In this document: positions 8,784 to 16,980 of the stretch, in pieces
Layout: the number at the start of each line of letters is the position of its first letter
Position numbering within the stretch: position 1 is the stretch's first letter
From: Streptomyces sp. BHT-5-2
GTDB taxonomy: Bacteria > Actinomycetota > Actinomycetes > Streptomycetales > Streptomycetaceae
Length of the DNA: 64,000 nt
Direction of reading: 5' to 3'
NCBI RefSeq assembly: GCF_019774615.1
Contig: NZ_CP081497.1
Location: forward strand, 1,302,001-1,366,000
The notes under the pieces: model-generated
The model's input: only the letters and a program-made list of their open reading frames with translations
Told to the model about the DNA's origin: nothing
The model's database searches: none
Made by a program: the position numbers and the translations under genes

Positions 8784-9249
8784 GCGCCCCCCTGGTGATC
8801 CCTGTATCTCGGCATGGCCAGGCCAACATTACCTGCACATGACCCATGCTTTGCCAGTGGATGGCTCTTGTTCGCGTCGGAGTGTCCACTCCGACGTCGC
8901 TCCACCTGCCGCGGCCTCGGTCGCGGACCGGGCGGCGTTCGGCTTCTCCGCGGGCGAGGCCGCCGGTGTGGGGCGCGGGTGGTGTCAGAGCGGCCGTCGC
9001 TACGTCGGCACCCTCGCCACCGCCGCGGTGGTCGTGGCGGTGGCGACGGCTCGCCGCGTACGCCGGAGAGGCAGTCAGGGATAGCGGCTGGTTCCCTCAC
9101 CGGTAATTGTGCGGCCGGAACACCAGTCACCCGCTGTTCCCGCGATCCATGTGGGCGCTGCCGCTTCCCCGCTCAGCGATTGAGCTTCTCTGTCGTCCCG
9201 GCGAATGGTCGTCGTCCCGGCGAATGGTCGAGGAGGAGATCCCCGCCGG
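8784..9249. other. Intergenic region without a supported gene
   Basis: Open frames here have low-complexity, Arg/Pro-rich translations typical of antisense high-GC sequence. It contains the promoter side of the WXG operon and a 19-bp tandem duplication at 9192-9230. Confidence 0.5.
9192..9230. repeat. 19-bp tandem duplication
   Basis: Two perfect head-to-tail copies of gtcgtcccggcgaatggtc lie at 9192-9210 and 9211-9229, just past the stop codon of the SH3-like secreted gene. It probably arose by slippage; no function is evident. Confidence 0.9.
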
Positions 9250-9567
9250 TCAGCAGACCGGAGGATTGGGTGTCCCCCAGTCGCGCAGCACCTGGTTCGG
9301 TTGCCATACCCAGCCGTTGGCTTCGGGGGCATTGAGGTTCAGCCAATTGCCGTCAGGGGTTTGGCAGTTGATCGTGACCGGCTGGCCGTTGTGACCCTTG
9401 CCCACGAGCGCTCCGTCGGGAGCCGAGAGGATGTCGGCATCGGCGACGAAGCGCCCGGGCACTCCCGCCGCGGCCTGAGCCGCCTGTGCCTGTGGGGCTA
9501 TCAGCGTTACTCCGAGAAAAGCAGCGGACAGGCCGACCAGCGTCAGCCGCGAAGTGAATTTCCGCAC
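9250..9567 (-). CDS. Small secreted SH3-like protein
   Basis: A 105-residue protein from ATG 9567. It has a clear signal peptide (MRKFTSRLTLVGLSAAFLGV, cleavage after QAQA). The mature part of about 75 residues reads ADADILSAPDGALVGKGHNGQPV followed by CQTPDGNWLNLN and GWVWQPNQV. Variable loops around Gly-Gln-Pro-Val and a Trp-Val-Trp strand are typical of bacterial SH3b domains, which often bind peptidoglycan or mediate secreted-protein interactions. Two Cys probably form a disulfide. It appears monocistronic. Confidence 0.65.
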   Translation of the reverse strand: MRKFTSRLTLVGLSAAFLGVTLIAPQAQAAQAAAGVPGRFVADADILSAPDGALVGKGHNGQPVTINCQTPDGNWLNLNAPEANGWVWQPNQVLRDWGTPNPPVC

Positions 9568-9918
9568 CAGGTCTCCATGGTTCGAGGCGATACTCGCGAT
9601 TGCCGGAATATCGCTTGGTCAATTTCGTGTGCAGGCTATTGAGCCGTGATGAAATTCCGGTGTATCGGCTGTATCGGCCGGCGCTTCCCGATCTGGCGGG
9701 TCTCGTGTGCCGCGGCCGCAGTCCCCCACCGCAGGACCGCCGCCCATCGTGGCCGGCTGCCGACTTCAGATGCTGCTCGTCGCTGTCGTCTGTTCGGTCC
9801 CGGCTTCGCAGGGGCACGAAGAGTCGGTCGGCCGGTCGGCGGGCGAACCCGTTGATGACCAGGTCCGGCAGGGCCCTCGGGCGTAGTTGCGGAGGACCGA
9901 GCTGGGTGGCGACGGGTG

Positions 9919-10150
9919 TTACCGGAGGTCGTGGTGATCGAGGCGGTGGAGGAGACCGGGGCGGCGTTGATGGTCCTCGCGCAGGCGGGTCAGGCGCTGG
10001 TCTCCTTGGTGGCGATGCGCGCCGCGATCTGCTGCCAGACCGGCTCGGCCTCGTTCGCGAGGGCGGGGAGATGGCGCGCAGTCGGTCCTGCTCCTGGCGG
10101 CTGAGCGGTCGGTCAAGGGCCTGGAACTCGCAATACTGGTACTCGCTCAC
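9919..10150 (-). pseudogene. Decayed conserved actinobacterial gene (EYQYxEFxALDRPL family)
   Basis: From a GTG at 10150 the frame reads MSEYQYCEFQALDRPLSRQ then EQDRLRAIS. This is the highly conserved N-terminus of a larger Streptomyces hypothetical family, recognised from memory. The central part is missing. The sequence then continues in a second frame (LANEAEPVWQQIAARIATKE) and a third (RLREDHQRRPGLLHRLD), which match the C-terminal helical end of the same family. One large internal deletion and at least two frameshifts therefore explain the locus. The product cannot be functional. Confidence 0.6.
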
Positions 10151-10199
10151 GTCGCGGACGCTATCGCCGCCGCGGGTGGATGTGGACGTGGAGCCGCCG

Positions 10200-10745
10200 C
10201 TACAGCGGAGCCGACCGGATGCCGTGGGCGAACGCCGGTGGATGAGCCGAGGCGAGCAATTCCGGGGCGGGGCAGCGGAGTTGGCGGATGCCGTTGACCA
10301 GACGGCCCGCACCGACCGCTGCGGTGACCAGCGCGCCGAGGACGGCGCCGACCTGCTTCCCGTCCATCGCGATCGTGAGCGTGGCGGCGCCCAGGCGCGC
10401 CAGTTTCGCCGCTTCCCGAGTCCCTTCGGCCTCGCTGTCACGCAGTGGCTCAGCTGTCGTGGAGTCCTGATGCTCGGCGCTCAACTCGTGGAGCTCCTGG
10501 AGCGTCGCCCGTCGGGCGGCCTCGGGACTGCCGTAGCCGTACTTCGAGCCGAACCCCTTCGCCGGGTTCCTGCCGCGGCCGAAGCGCATGACTGTTACGT
10601 ACGCCCATTTCGCCACGGCAGACAGACTGTGCACCGCCCGCGGGCGGCCGTCGTCCGTGGGGACGACTGGCACACCCAGGGCGGCGAATTCCCGTCCGCT
10701 CTCCAGCGCGTCCGAGCCGGGGCGGGCGCGGGTCCTCCTCGGCAT
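10200..10745 (-). CDS. Hypothetical protein
   Basis: A possible 181-residue protein read from ATG 10745, in the same direction as and 25 bases downstream of the deacetylase. The middle part (SKYGYGSPEAARRATLQELH) and the hydrophobic stretch VGAVLGALVTAAVGAGRLV look coding, but no family is recognised and no good ribosome binding site precedes the start. An internal start near MRFGRGRNPAKG is possible. It could be a small soluble protein with one membrane-associated helix, or a remnant. Confidence 0.4.
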   Translation of the reverse strand: MPRRTRARPGSDALESGREFAALGVPVVPTDDGRPRAVHSLSAVAKWAYVTVMRFGRGRNPAKGFGSKYGYGSPEAARRATLQELHELSAEHQDSTTAEPLRDSEAEGTREAAKLARLGAATLTIAMDGKQVGAVLGALVTAAVGAGRLVNGIRQLRCPAPELLASAHPPAFAHGIRSAPL

Positions 10746-10770
10746 TGAGGGCGGAGGGCCGGGTGGGACT

Positions 10771-11694
10771 TCAGCGGGTCGGGAAGCTGTAGGTGTAGCC
10801 CTGGGCGTCGAGCTGGTCCAGCAGCTTGGCGAGTGCTGCGATGCTCTGTGAGCGGTCGCCGCCGCCGTCGTGCATCAGGACGATCGAGCCCGGGTGCAGG
10901 TTGCGGTTGATGTTCTGCAGGATGGTGGCGACGCCCGGCCGTTTCCAGTCGTCGGAGTCGTCGCTCCAGCCGATCGATCGAAGCCCGTGCTGGGCGGCGA
11001 TGTTGCGGATGAAGGGTTTGAAGTCACCGCCGGGTGCCCGGTAGTACCAGAGCTTGGCCCCGGCGCCGGCCGCGTCGGATATCTCCTGCTGGGCGTCGGC
11101 GATCTCGTGGACGTTGTAGTCCAGCGGCATGCTGCTCTGCCGCTCGTTGTGGTGTACGGAGTGGTCGCACAGCCGGTCACCGGCGGCGACAATCGCCTTG
11201 GTGAGGTAGGGATAGCGCTGCGCGTGCGGACCTATCTCGCAGAACGTGGCCTTGGCGTGGTGCTGGGCCAGCAGCGCCAGTACCTGGGGCGTCCAGCGCG
11301 GGTCCGGACCGTCGTCGAAGGTCAGCGCGACTGATTTACCGCCGTCCTGGGTCTTGAGCTGGAGCGCGTTGCTCACTTTGAGCCCGTTCGGCGAGCCGGC
11401 CCGAGCGCTGCCCGGGCCGCCCGGCCAGGCGGCGGCCGAGGAGGAGGGGGCGGCGGGTGAGGGGGAGGTCGACGACGAAGGTGACGGCGCGATGCTCGTC
11501 GCCGAGGACGACGCGCTGTGCGACGGGGGAGGGGTGGCCGAGCCGGTGGCAACGACGGGGCGGGCGGCTGAAGTGGGTGGCGGCCCGGCCGTCGACGACG
11601 TCTGGGCCGCGTGGGCTCCGTACGTCGCCAGGGCGGCTGCGCTGAGCGCTACCGCAACGGTGGCTGCCGTCTTCTTCGCATTGGCCGATGCCAC
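10771..11694 (-). CDS. Secreted polysaccharide deacetylase (CE4)
   Basis: A 307-residue protein. The GTG at 11694 was chosen over the ATGs at 11763 and 11715 because GGAGGG lies 7 bases before it and the signal peptide (ASANAKKTAATVAVALSAAA) starts there. A Ser/Thr/Pro/Ala-rich linker of about 70 residues leads to a NodB domain with all CE4 motifs: TFDDGPD (catalytic base and metal Asp), DHSVHH (metal His pair), RAPGGDF, the Trp in GWSDDSDDW, and LMHDGGG (catalytic His). It should remove acetyl groups from peptidoglycan or chitin-like glycans outside the cell, using a divalent metal. Confidence 0.92.
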   Translation of the reverse strand: MASANAKKTAATVAVALSAAALATYGAHAAQTSSTAGPPPTSAARPVVATGSATPPPSHSASSSATSIAPSPSSSTSPSPAAPSSSAAAWPGGPGSARAGSPNGLKVSNALQLKTQDGGKSVALTFDDGPDPRWTPQVLALLAQHHAKATFCEIGPHAQRYPYLTKAIVAAGDRLCDHSVHHNERQSSMPLDYNVHEIADAQQEISDAAGAGAKLWYYRAPGGDFKPFIRNIAAQHGLRSIGWSDDSDDWKRPGVATILQNINRNLHPGSIVLMHDGGGDRSQSIAALAKLLDQLDAQGYTYSFPTR

Positions 11695-12296
11695 AGCGGG
11701 TCCCTCCAGAGGCATCCCGGGGGATGCCTGTTCAGCGGTGACGGGTGGTGGTGTGTCGCGCACGGGCAGGCGTGGGGGAGCGGGCTGTGCGGCGGTCGTC
11801 GTGGGCTTGTTTCTGGAGCCGCGGTGACGATTCGACGGCCGGATGAGCCTGCTCCTGGTTCGCTCACCTCTTGTGACGGACTGGATGCGAATAGTCCGTT
11901 TTATGCGCTATGTCTATAACGGTAGGGGAAGTCGGGGTCATGGCCCAGGGGCTCGCTGTGTGATCTGCATCCCCTTTGGACCTGCGGAGACGTGGAGGTG
12001 TGCCGCAGGCTCCGCCGCCGCGAGATTTCGGGGCGGCTTTCTCCGTGTGGCCGCCCCGCCCTCGGGTGCTGGGCGCGCTGCGCGACGCGGGGCACGTCGA
12101 GCGAGGGTGGGCGGGACCGCATCGCTTGGCCCCTCGCCCATGCGGACTCCAGCTGACCGTCGACCTCGCTCTGTAGCCGCGTTGACGCGAAGCGTGGCAT
12201 CGCGCTCGGTATGCGTACCTCAGCCGCGGGCTGCGGCCGAGCGCCGCGGCCCCGGCTCGATCCCACTCCTCCGGCCCTGCCCTTCAGCCGCCGCTA
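11695..12296. other. Intergenic region without a supported gene
   Basis: About 600 bases between the deacetylase start and the monooxygenase stop. Several open frames exist on both strands, but none has a ribosome binding site, a recognisable domain or non-repetitive composition. Confidence 0.45.
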
Positions 12297-13430
12297 TCAG
12301 CCGTGATCGGGCAGGTCGCCGAGCGTGATGGCGTCGGCCGCGCGGGCGAGGCCGGCGGGCGTGACCGTCCTGCCGTCGGCCTTGTCCTGCGCGATCTGCT
12401 GGTTCTTGCCGACGTAGCCGCGCATCCCCTGCTCGTAGCGGGCGAAGGCCGCACGGTGATCGTCGTGGTTGTCGGCGAGTTCCCTCACAAGCACGTAGGC
12501 GCCGACCAGCGCCATGCTGGTGCCCTGGCCGGAACGCGGTGAAGGGCAGTAGCCCGCGTCACCGACGAGCACGACCCGCCCGTTGGACCAACGATCGAGG
12601 CGGACCTGGCTCATCGAGTCGAAGTAGAAGTCCGGCGCGTCCCACATGCTCGCCAGCAGCCTGGGCGCCACCCAACCAACGCCGGCGAAGCGCTCGACGA
12701 GAATGTTCCTTTGTCGGTCCAGATCCCGGTGGTCGAAGTCGAGTTGCCCCGACCCGAAGTGCAACATCGCCCGTGCCTCGGTGTTCTGCCGCGCGCTGTA
12801 GAGACCGACCAGTGTGTCACCAGCCGTGTGGTACACCTGCCAACGGTCCAGGCCGAGGAAGTTCTCCACACTGAAGATCGCCAGATGACTGCCGAGGAAG
12901 TGCATGAACTGCGACTCCGGGCCGAAGGCCAACCGACGTACGCCGGAGTGCAGTCCGTCCGCGCCGATCACCAGGTCGAAGCGGCGCGGGCGGCCATGCC
13001 GGAAGCCGACCTCGACGGCGTCGTCGTCCTGCCTGAGGGAGGTGATGACATCGCCGAACACATACTCCGTTCCCACGCGGCCGGCGTCGAACAGCAGGGT
13101 CGTCAAGTCGTCACGCATGATTTCGACGTCGTCGTTGTCGATCAGCCCGCCGGTCAGGGTGGCCTCGGTGGATCGGGTCAACTCCGCACCTCCACCGTCG
13201 ACGAACGACATGCCGCGCATGCCTGTCGTCCCGGCCCGGACCGCGTCGAGCAGCCCCATCCGTGCCACGACCTGTAGCGCGATCCCACGGACGTCGATGG
13301 CCTGGCCGCCCCTGCGCAGGCCCGGCGCCCGCTCCACGACAGTCGGATGGAACCCCGCACGTCGCAACCAGTGAGCCAGCGCCAGTCCCGCCACACTCGC
13401 CCCGGAGATCAAAACATCCCTGTTCCGCAC
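12297..13430 (-). CDS. FAD-dependent aromatic-type monooxygenase
   Basis: A 377-residue flavoprotein. The GTG at 13430 was chosen because it follows a GGGAGGGGAGAGG ribosome binding site and places the FAD-binding GxGxxG-like motif (ISGASVAGLALA) at residue 8. The second FAD signature is VIGADGLHSGVRR and the third is VVLVGDAGYCPSPRSGQGTS. This is the PHBH/Tet(X) group, which hydroxylates aromatic or polyketide substrates with NADPH and O2. A second gene of the same subgroup lies at 46795-47973. The substrate is unknown, and no regulator is adjacent. Confidence 0.9.
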   Translation of the reverse strand: MRNRDVLISGASVAGLALAHWLRRAGFHPTVVERAPGLRRGGQAIDVRGIALQVVARMGLLDAVRAGTTGMRGMSFVDGGGAELTRSTEATLTGGLIDNDDVEIMRDDLTTLLFDAGRVGTEYVFGDVITSLRQDDDAVEVGFRHGRPRRFDLVIGADGLHSGVRRLAFGPESQFMHFLGSHLAIFSVENFLGLDRWQVYHTAGDTLVGLYSARQNTEARAMLHFGSGQLDFDHRDLDRQRNILVERFAGVGWVAPRLLASMWDAPDFYFDSMSQVRLDRWSNGRVVLVGDAGYCPSPRSGQGTSMALVGAYVLVRELADNHDDHRAAFARYEQGMRGYVGKNQQIAQDKADGRTVTPAGLARAADAITLGDLPDHG

Positions 13431-13811
13431 AACCCTCTCCCCTCCCCGTCCCGGTGCTGCCGAGGCGCGTCTGCGCGACTGCACCGCCCGCGCTTCGCAG
13501 ACACCTCGAGTCTTGGGACACCGGGGCCGGGACGGCAATGCAAAGATCGGCACGCAATTGTTGCGCTGTGGGCAATGGCGTGAGCTGGGCAAGCCGAGCA
13601 ACGTCCCCGAGCGGGCGACCGAGTCCTCGTTCGTGCGCGACGGGCCGGCCACTGAGGCCGCCGCCGCGACCGGTCCGGCGACCGATGGCCCTGAAGAGCC
13701 GGCACCTGTCGCAGCTTCACCAATTCCCCGCCTCACTAATTCCATCGACACGGTGCTGACCGGCTGGCAAGCTGCCTGCATGACCTACGGAATCGAGTCC
13801 CACCTCACCCG
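13431..13811. other. Divergent promoter interval
   Basis: About 380 bases between two divergently read genes (monooxygenase and the 608-residue protein). No gene or clear operator is supported; a Pro/Ala/Glu-rich open frame lies within it. Confidence 0.45.
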
Positions 13812-15638
13812 GTGAGCGCCCAGGAAGAGCGCAACGCGCTCACTTCCCCGACCGCTCTGTACGACCACGCCCTGCATCTGCTGCGCGAGTCCGCCGATGG
13901 AGTCCCGCCCCGGCGCGGCTACTCCCTGCCTCGGGAGGCAGCAACCGGCGAGGATCCGCCCTCTTGGGAAGAGGCGAAGAACGCCATCCAGGAAGTGCTC
14001 AGCCCGCTGCCGGACAACCCCGAGACCCTGCGCCGTCGCTTCGAACGACACGGCATTCGGAACCGCCACAGCCATCTGATCGAGTCCACAGTCGCCGACC
14101 TGCCACTGCCGCCCGAACAGCTTGGTGCAGCCCGCTGCCTCGGGCGGCAGTTGACCCGGACCGGCACCACCGGAGCCGCCGTCACCGCAGGCATCGCCCT
14201 GCTCGTCCGCCTCGGCGAGCCTGAGGACGTCCCGTACCTCTCCGCCCTCGGGCTGTTCCGGGAGCTCACCAGATCAGCCGTCGGCGCGCTCGACAACCTC
14301 GACCGCCAATCCGCTGCCGTCGTCTGGCTTGCGGTCTACTCCCGTCGTGACGAACTACGGCCACTGGTCAGTGCCCTATGGACGGGAAATCGGCAGGCAA
14401 TACGCGCGGAGCTGGTCGCGTCTCCTGCCTCGGCCCGCTTCATCGGCAGCGCGATGGCCCGCCGGATTGCGGAAGCCTCCCGACTGCCGGACTTGCTCGA
14501 CCACCACTGCTCCGACACGGACTTGCTCGCCAGGGCGGGCCGACTGCTCGTCCGGATGGGGCGCTCGCAAGACGATCCAACCGACCTCCTGGCATACTCC
14601 GACGCGCCCAGGATGTACGACAGTGTCGTCACGCGAGCCGGCCTGCTGCCGCCGACCCTCGACAACGCAGCCGGGTTGCTGTCGCTCGCCCTCGACTTGG
14701 ACAGCGGCATCGGCGTACTGCTGGACTGGCCGCCCGGACGGCGCGCGGCACTGCTGGAATCCCTCCGAAAGCTGCTGGCCGAGCCCCGATGGGCGGTGGT
14801 GAGCGCCACCGCAGGCGAGGCGGAGCAGCGGCTGCGAGCCGACTGGATCCGCCGCACCGGGCGGCAGCCGTTCAAGCGTCCGGCCACGTCCGGCAGGCTG
14901 CGCATCGAGGTGGTGGTCGGCGACCCTGCCGACCGGGAACCCGTTGAGACCCGCATCCTCATAGACGGCCGGCCACTGGTTCCGGCGGTCTTCGGCCACG
15001 GCCCCGCTCACAGCCCCGAGCACCTCCTGGACGACGGCCGGCTGCGGGCCGGAGCGGAGTCTCGCGAGGTACAACTCGCGGAGGCATACTGCACGGAGGG
15101 GTGCTGCGGTGCGCTCTACGCCACGATCCGGCGGGACGGGAACCATGTGGTGTGGGAGAACTGGCGACGGCCACAGACCATGCCGGGGTCCCGCGAAACC
15201 GCACCCGAGCTCCCCGCCTATCGGTTCGACGCCTCCGCCTACGACACGGAGGTCGCTCGGGCGGAGACCGACCGTTCCTGGTCCTGGCCTGCCCGCACCA
15301 CAGCTCGCCTGATCAAGGCGGGACTGATCGACAATCCTGACCTGTTGACCCGGTGGGATGCCAGGCGGGGCTGGATCAGCACCGGCTTCGAGGACCCGAA
15401 CACCACAGTGGTGACCTTCTGCTACGTCCCGGGGCCGGCCTCCGAAAGACCCGAACAACCCGACAGCTTCCTGCAGTTCCGCTGGGACATCCAGGACGAC
15501 GGTACCCCGCCCGAGACACAGGCCGCTGCTGCCTTGCGCCGGCTGGCTGAGGAGGATCCGAAGTCCTACGGGCAGGTGTGCGGCGGCAGCCGGGAGCGCG
15601 CCGAAGAACTCGGGTTCCCCTGGCCAGCCAGCTCCTGA
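13812..15638 (+). CDS. Large conserved hypothetical protein
   Basis: A 608-residue soluble protein from GTG 13812 without signal peptide or membrane segments. The first about 350 residues are helical and resemble HEAT-like repeat architecture (AAVTAGIALLVRLGEPEDVP, LLDHHCSDTDLLARAGRLLV). The C-terminal part is beta-rich and contains the Cys motif AYCTEGCCGALYATI, then WENWRRP and a final acidic helix. The Cys cluster could bind metal. Similar proteins are common in Streptomyces but no function is known to me. It is followed by a terminator-like hairpin at 15826-15868. Confidence 0.75.
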   Translation: MSAQEERNALTSPTALYDHALHLLRESADGVPPRRGYSLPREAATGEDPPSWEEAKNAIQEVLSPLPDNPETLRRRFERHGIRNRHSHLIESTVADLPLPPEQLGAARCLGRQLTRTGTTGAAVTAGIALLVRLGEPEDVPYLSALGLFRELTRSAVGALDNLDRQSAAVVWLAVYSRRDELRPLVSALWTGNRQAIRAELVASPASARFIGSAMARRIAEASRLPDLLDHHCSDTDLLARAGRLLVRMGRSQDDPTDLLAYSDAPRMYDSVVTRAGLLPPTLDNAAGLLSLALDLDSGIGVLLDWPPGRRAALLESLRKLLAEPRWAVVSATAGEAEQRLRADWIRRTGRQPFKRPATSGRLRIEVVVGDPADREPVETRILIDGRPLVPAVFGHGPAHSPEHLLDDGRLRAGAESREVQLAEAYCTEGCCGALYATIRRDGNHVVWENWRRPQTMPGSRETAPELPAYRFDASAYDTEVARAETDRSWSWPARTTARLIKAGLIDNPDLLTRWDARRGWISTGFEDPNTTVVTFCYVPGPASERPEQPDSFLQFRWDIQDDGTPPETQAAAALRRLAEEDPKSYGQVCGGSRERAEELGFPWPASS

Positions 15639-15825
15639 CGAGCCGCCGTCGTCGCCAACACACCCTGGACCGCGTTATCAGGTGGAGGACGTTGGCCAGT
15701 GGCCGGCCAACGTCCCCCGGGATGTGGCGTCGTGACAACGTGGCGGCATATCAGGCCGCCGGCTGCTGCCGGTCCGTCGCCGTGCTTCGCCGCTGCCGTC
15801 CGCCAACCCGTCTGCTGAGTCGGCA

Positions 15826-15868
15826 GCGCGGCCGTGGAGGGGGCACGACAACCCTTCCACGGCCGCGC
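15826..15868 (+). terminator. Terminator-like hairpin
   Basis: The left arm gcgcggccgtgga, followed by ggggg (15826-15843), pairs with cccttccacggccgcgcg (15851-15868) with one mismatch and a short loop. It lies about 190 bases after the 608-residue gene. Extended GC-rich stems without a U-tract are usual for Streptomyces terminators. Confidence 0.6.
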
Positions 15869-16000
15869 GGTTCACCGAGGGACTCAGGGGGTGGCCTTGC
15901 CGGCGACACCAAGGCAGGGTGGGCCTCCTCGAGTGGTCAACGCACCACCCGCGGCGAACACATGACGGGAGTTGGGGGATGACCTGCGGCTTTGCCGCGA

Positions 16001-16057
16001 AAGCCCGGTGGGCCAGGGAGCACTACGCTCGGTGGAACTCCCTGGCCCACCGGGCTT
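16001..16057. terminator. Perfect 20-bp inverted repeat, bidirectional terminator
   Basis: The left arm aagcccggtgggccagggag (16001-16020) and its exact reverse complement (16038-16057) flank a 17-base loop, and tttcgg follows. It lies 136 bases beyond the stop of the minus-strand TetR gene and also faces the plus-strand gene, so it can serve both directions. Confidence 0.75.
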
Positions 16058-16192
16058 TTCGGTGGGTTGTGCGCTGGGCGGGTGCCCGCCCCGCACCGAG
16101 ACCGCGGCTCCGGCGTCCCGTGCTTCCGCTGCGCCGGTGCATACGACCGAACCACGGAGCAGCGCGTTCCGTCCTGCCGGACCGCCTTGCGG

Positions 16193-16888
16193 TTATGCGT
16201 CGGGGGTGCCTGCGGGGTTTGCAGTGGTGGCGGGCCGGGCGTCGGGTTCGCCCTCCTGGGCCGGATGCTGCGCGAGTGCGGTCCAGGAGCGCAGGAGCAG
16301 TCCGAAGGCGTCGACGACGACATCGTCCCGGATGTCGTCGGGGGTGAGCAGGCGCTGGATGAGCAGGCCGTCCTCCAGGGCGTGGACGATCAACGCGAGG
16401 AACGCGGGGTCCGCGGGCGGGTTGGCGCCGTGGGCGGCGAACGCCTGCTCCAGGCCGGAGGTGTGGGCGTCGCGGGCGAGGAGTTCGCGTTCTGCGAGCA
16501 GCGGACGCAGCTCCTCGTTCCGTAGTGCGTGCAGGACGAGTTCCATGCGCAGGGCCAGCCATTCGGGCAGGTGCTCGGCGCGGTCGCGGTTCCAGGCCCG
16601 GAGCTTGTCGAGTGCGTCGGCGCCGGAGGTGGCGTCTCGGGTCAGTGAGCGGACTTCATCCAGCTCGCGGCGGGTGCGGTCCTGGAGCAGCTGGGCGACG
16701 AGGGCGTTCTTGTCCTCGAAGTTCCCGTAGAAGGCGCCGCGGGTGTAGCCGGCGCGCTCGGCGATCTGCTCGACGGAGGTGCCGTTGACGCCGCGTTCGG
16801 TGAACAGCTCGGCGGCGGCGGCCAGTAGGCGATCGCGGGTCTGCTGTCGGCTCTCTTCGCGGGTCAGGCGCTTGCGTGCGGGAGTCAC
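16193..16888 (-). CDS. TetR-family repressor
   Basis: A 231-residue protein from GTG 16888. The N-terminal HTH domain reads TRDRLLAAAAELFTERGVNG, then TSVEQIAERAGYTRGAFYGNF, which is the TetR signature. The C-terminal ligand domain is helical, with the sequence LEDGLLIQRLLTPDDIRDD typical of the AcrR-like branch. It is divergent from the amidase gene at 16981, and the 92-base interval contains a palindrome (16936-16953). The simplest reading is that it represses the amidase and itself. Confidence 0.92.
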   Translation of the reverse strand: MTPARKRLTREESRQQTRDRLLAAAAELFTERGVNGTSVEQIAERAGYTRGAFYGNFEDKNALVAQLLQDRTRRELDEVRSLTRDATSGADALDKLRAWNRDRAEHLPEWLALRMELVLHALRNEELRPLLAERELLARDAHTSGLEQAFAAHGANPPADPAFLALIVHALEDGLLIQRLLTPDDIRDDVVVDAFGLLLRSWTALAQHPAQEGEPDARPATTANPAGTPDA

Positions 16889-16935
16889 GGCAGCATCCTA
16901 CGGTGCACCGGCACGAAATATTCGCTCCTACATTC

Positions 16936-16953
16936 AGATACAGATATGTATCT
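16936..16953. promoter_or_regulatory. Palindromic TetR operator candidate
   Basis: agataca-gata-tgtatct is a perfect 7-bp inverted repeat with a 4-bp centre. It is AT-rich in a GC-rich genome and lies between the divergent TetR and amidase starts, 28 bases upstream of the amidase ATG. Confidence 0.7.
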
Positions 16954-16980
16954 TTACTGGAGAGCGAAAGGGAGAACCCG

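Larger units (their letters stand above)
15639..16192. other. Convergent intergenic region with two strong hairpins
   Basis: No gene is supported. It separates the plus-strand 608-residue gene from the minus-strand TetR gene and contains two strong inverted repeats, listed separately. Confidence 0.6.
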
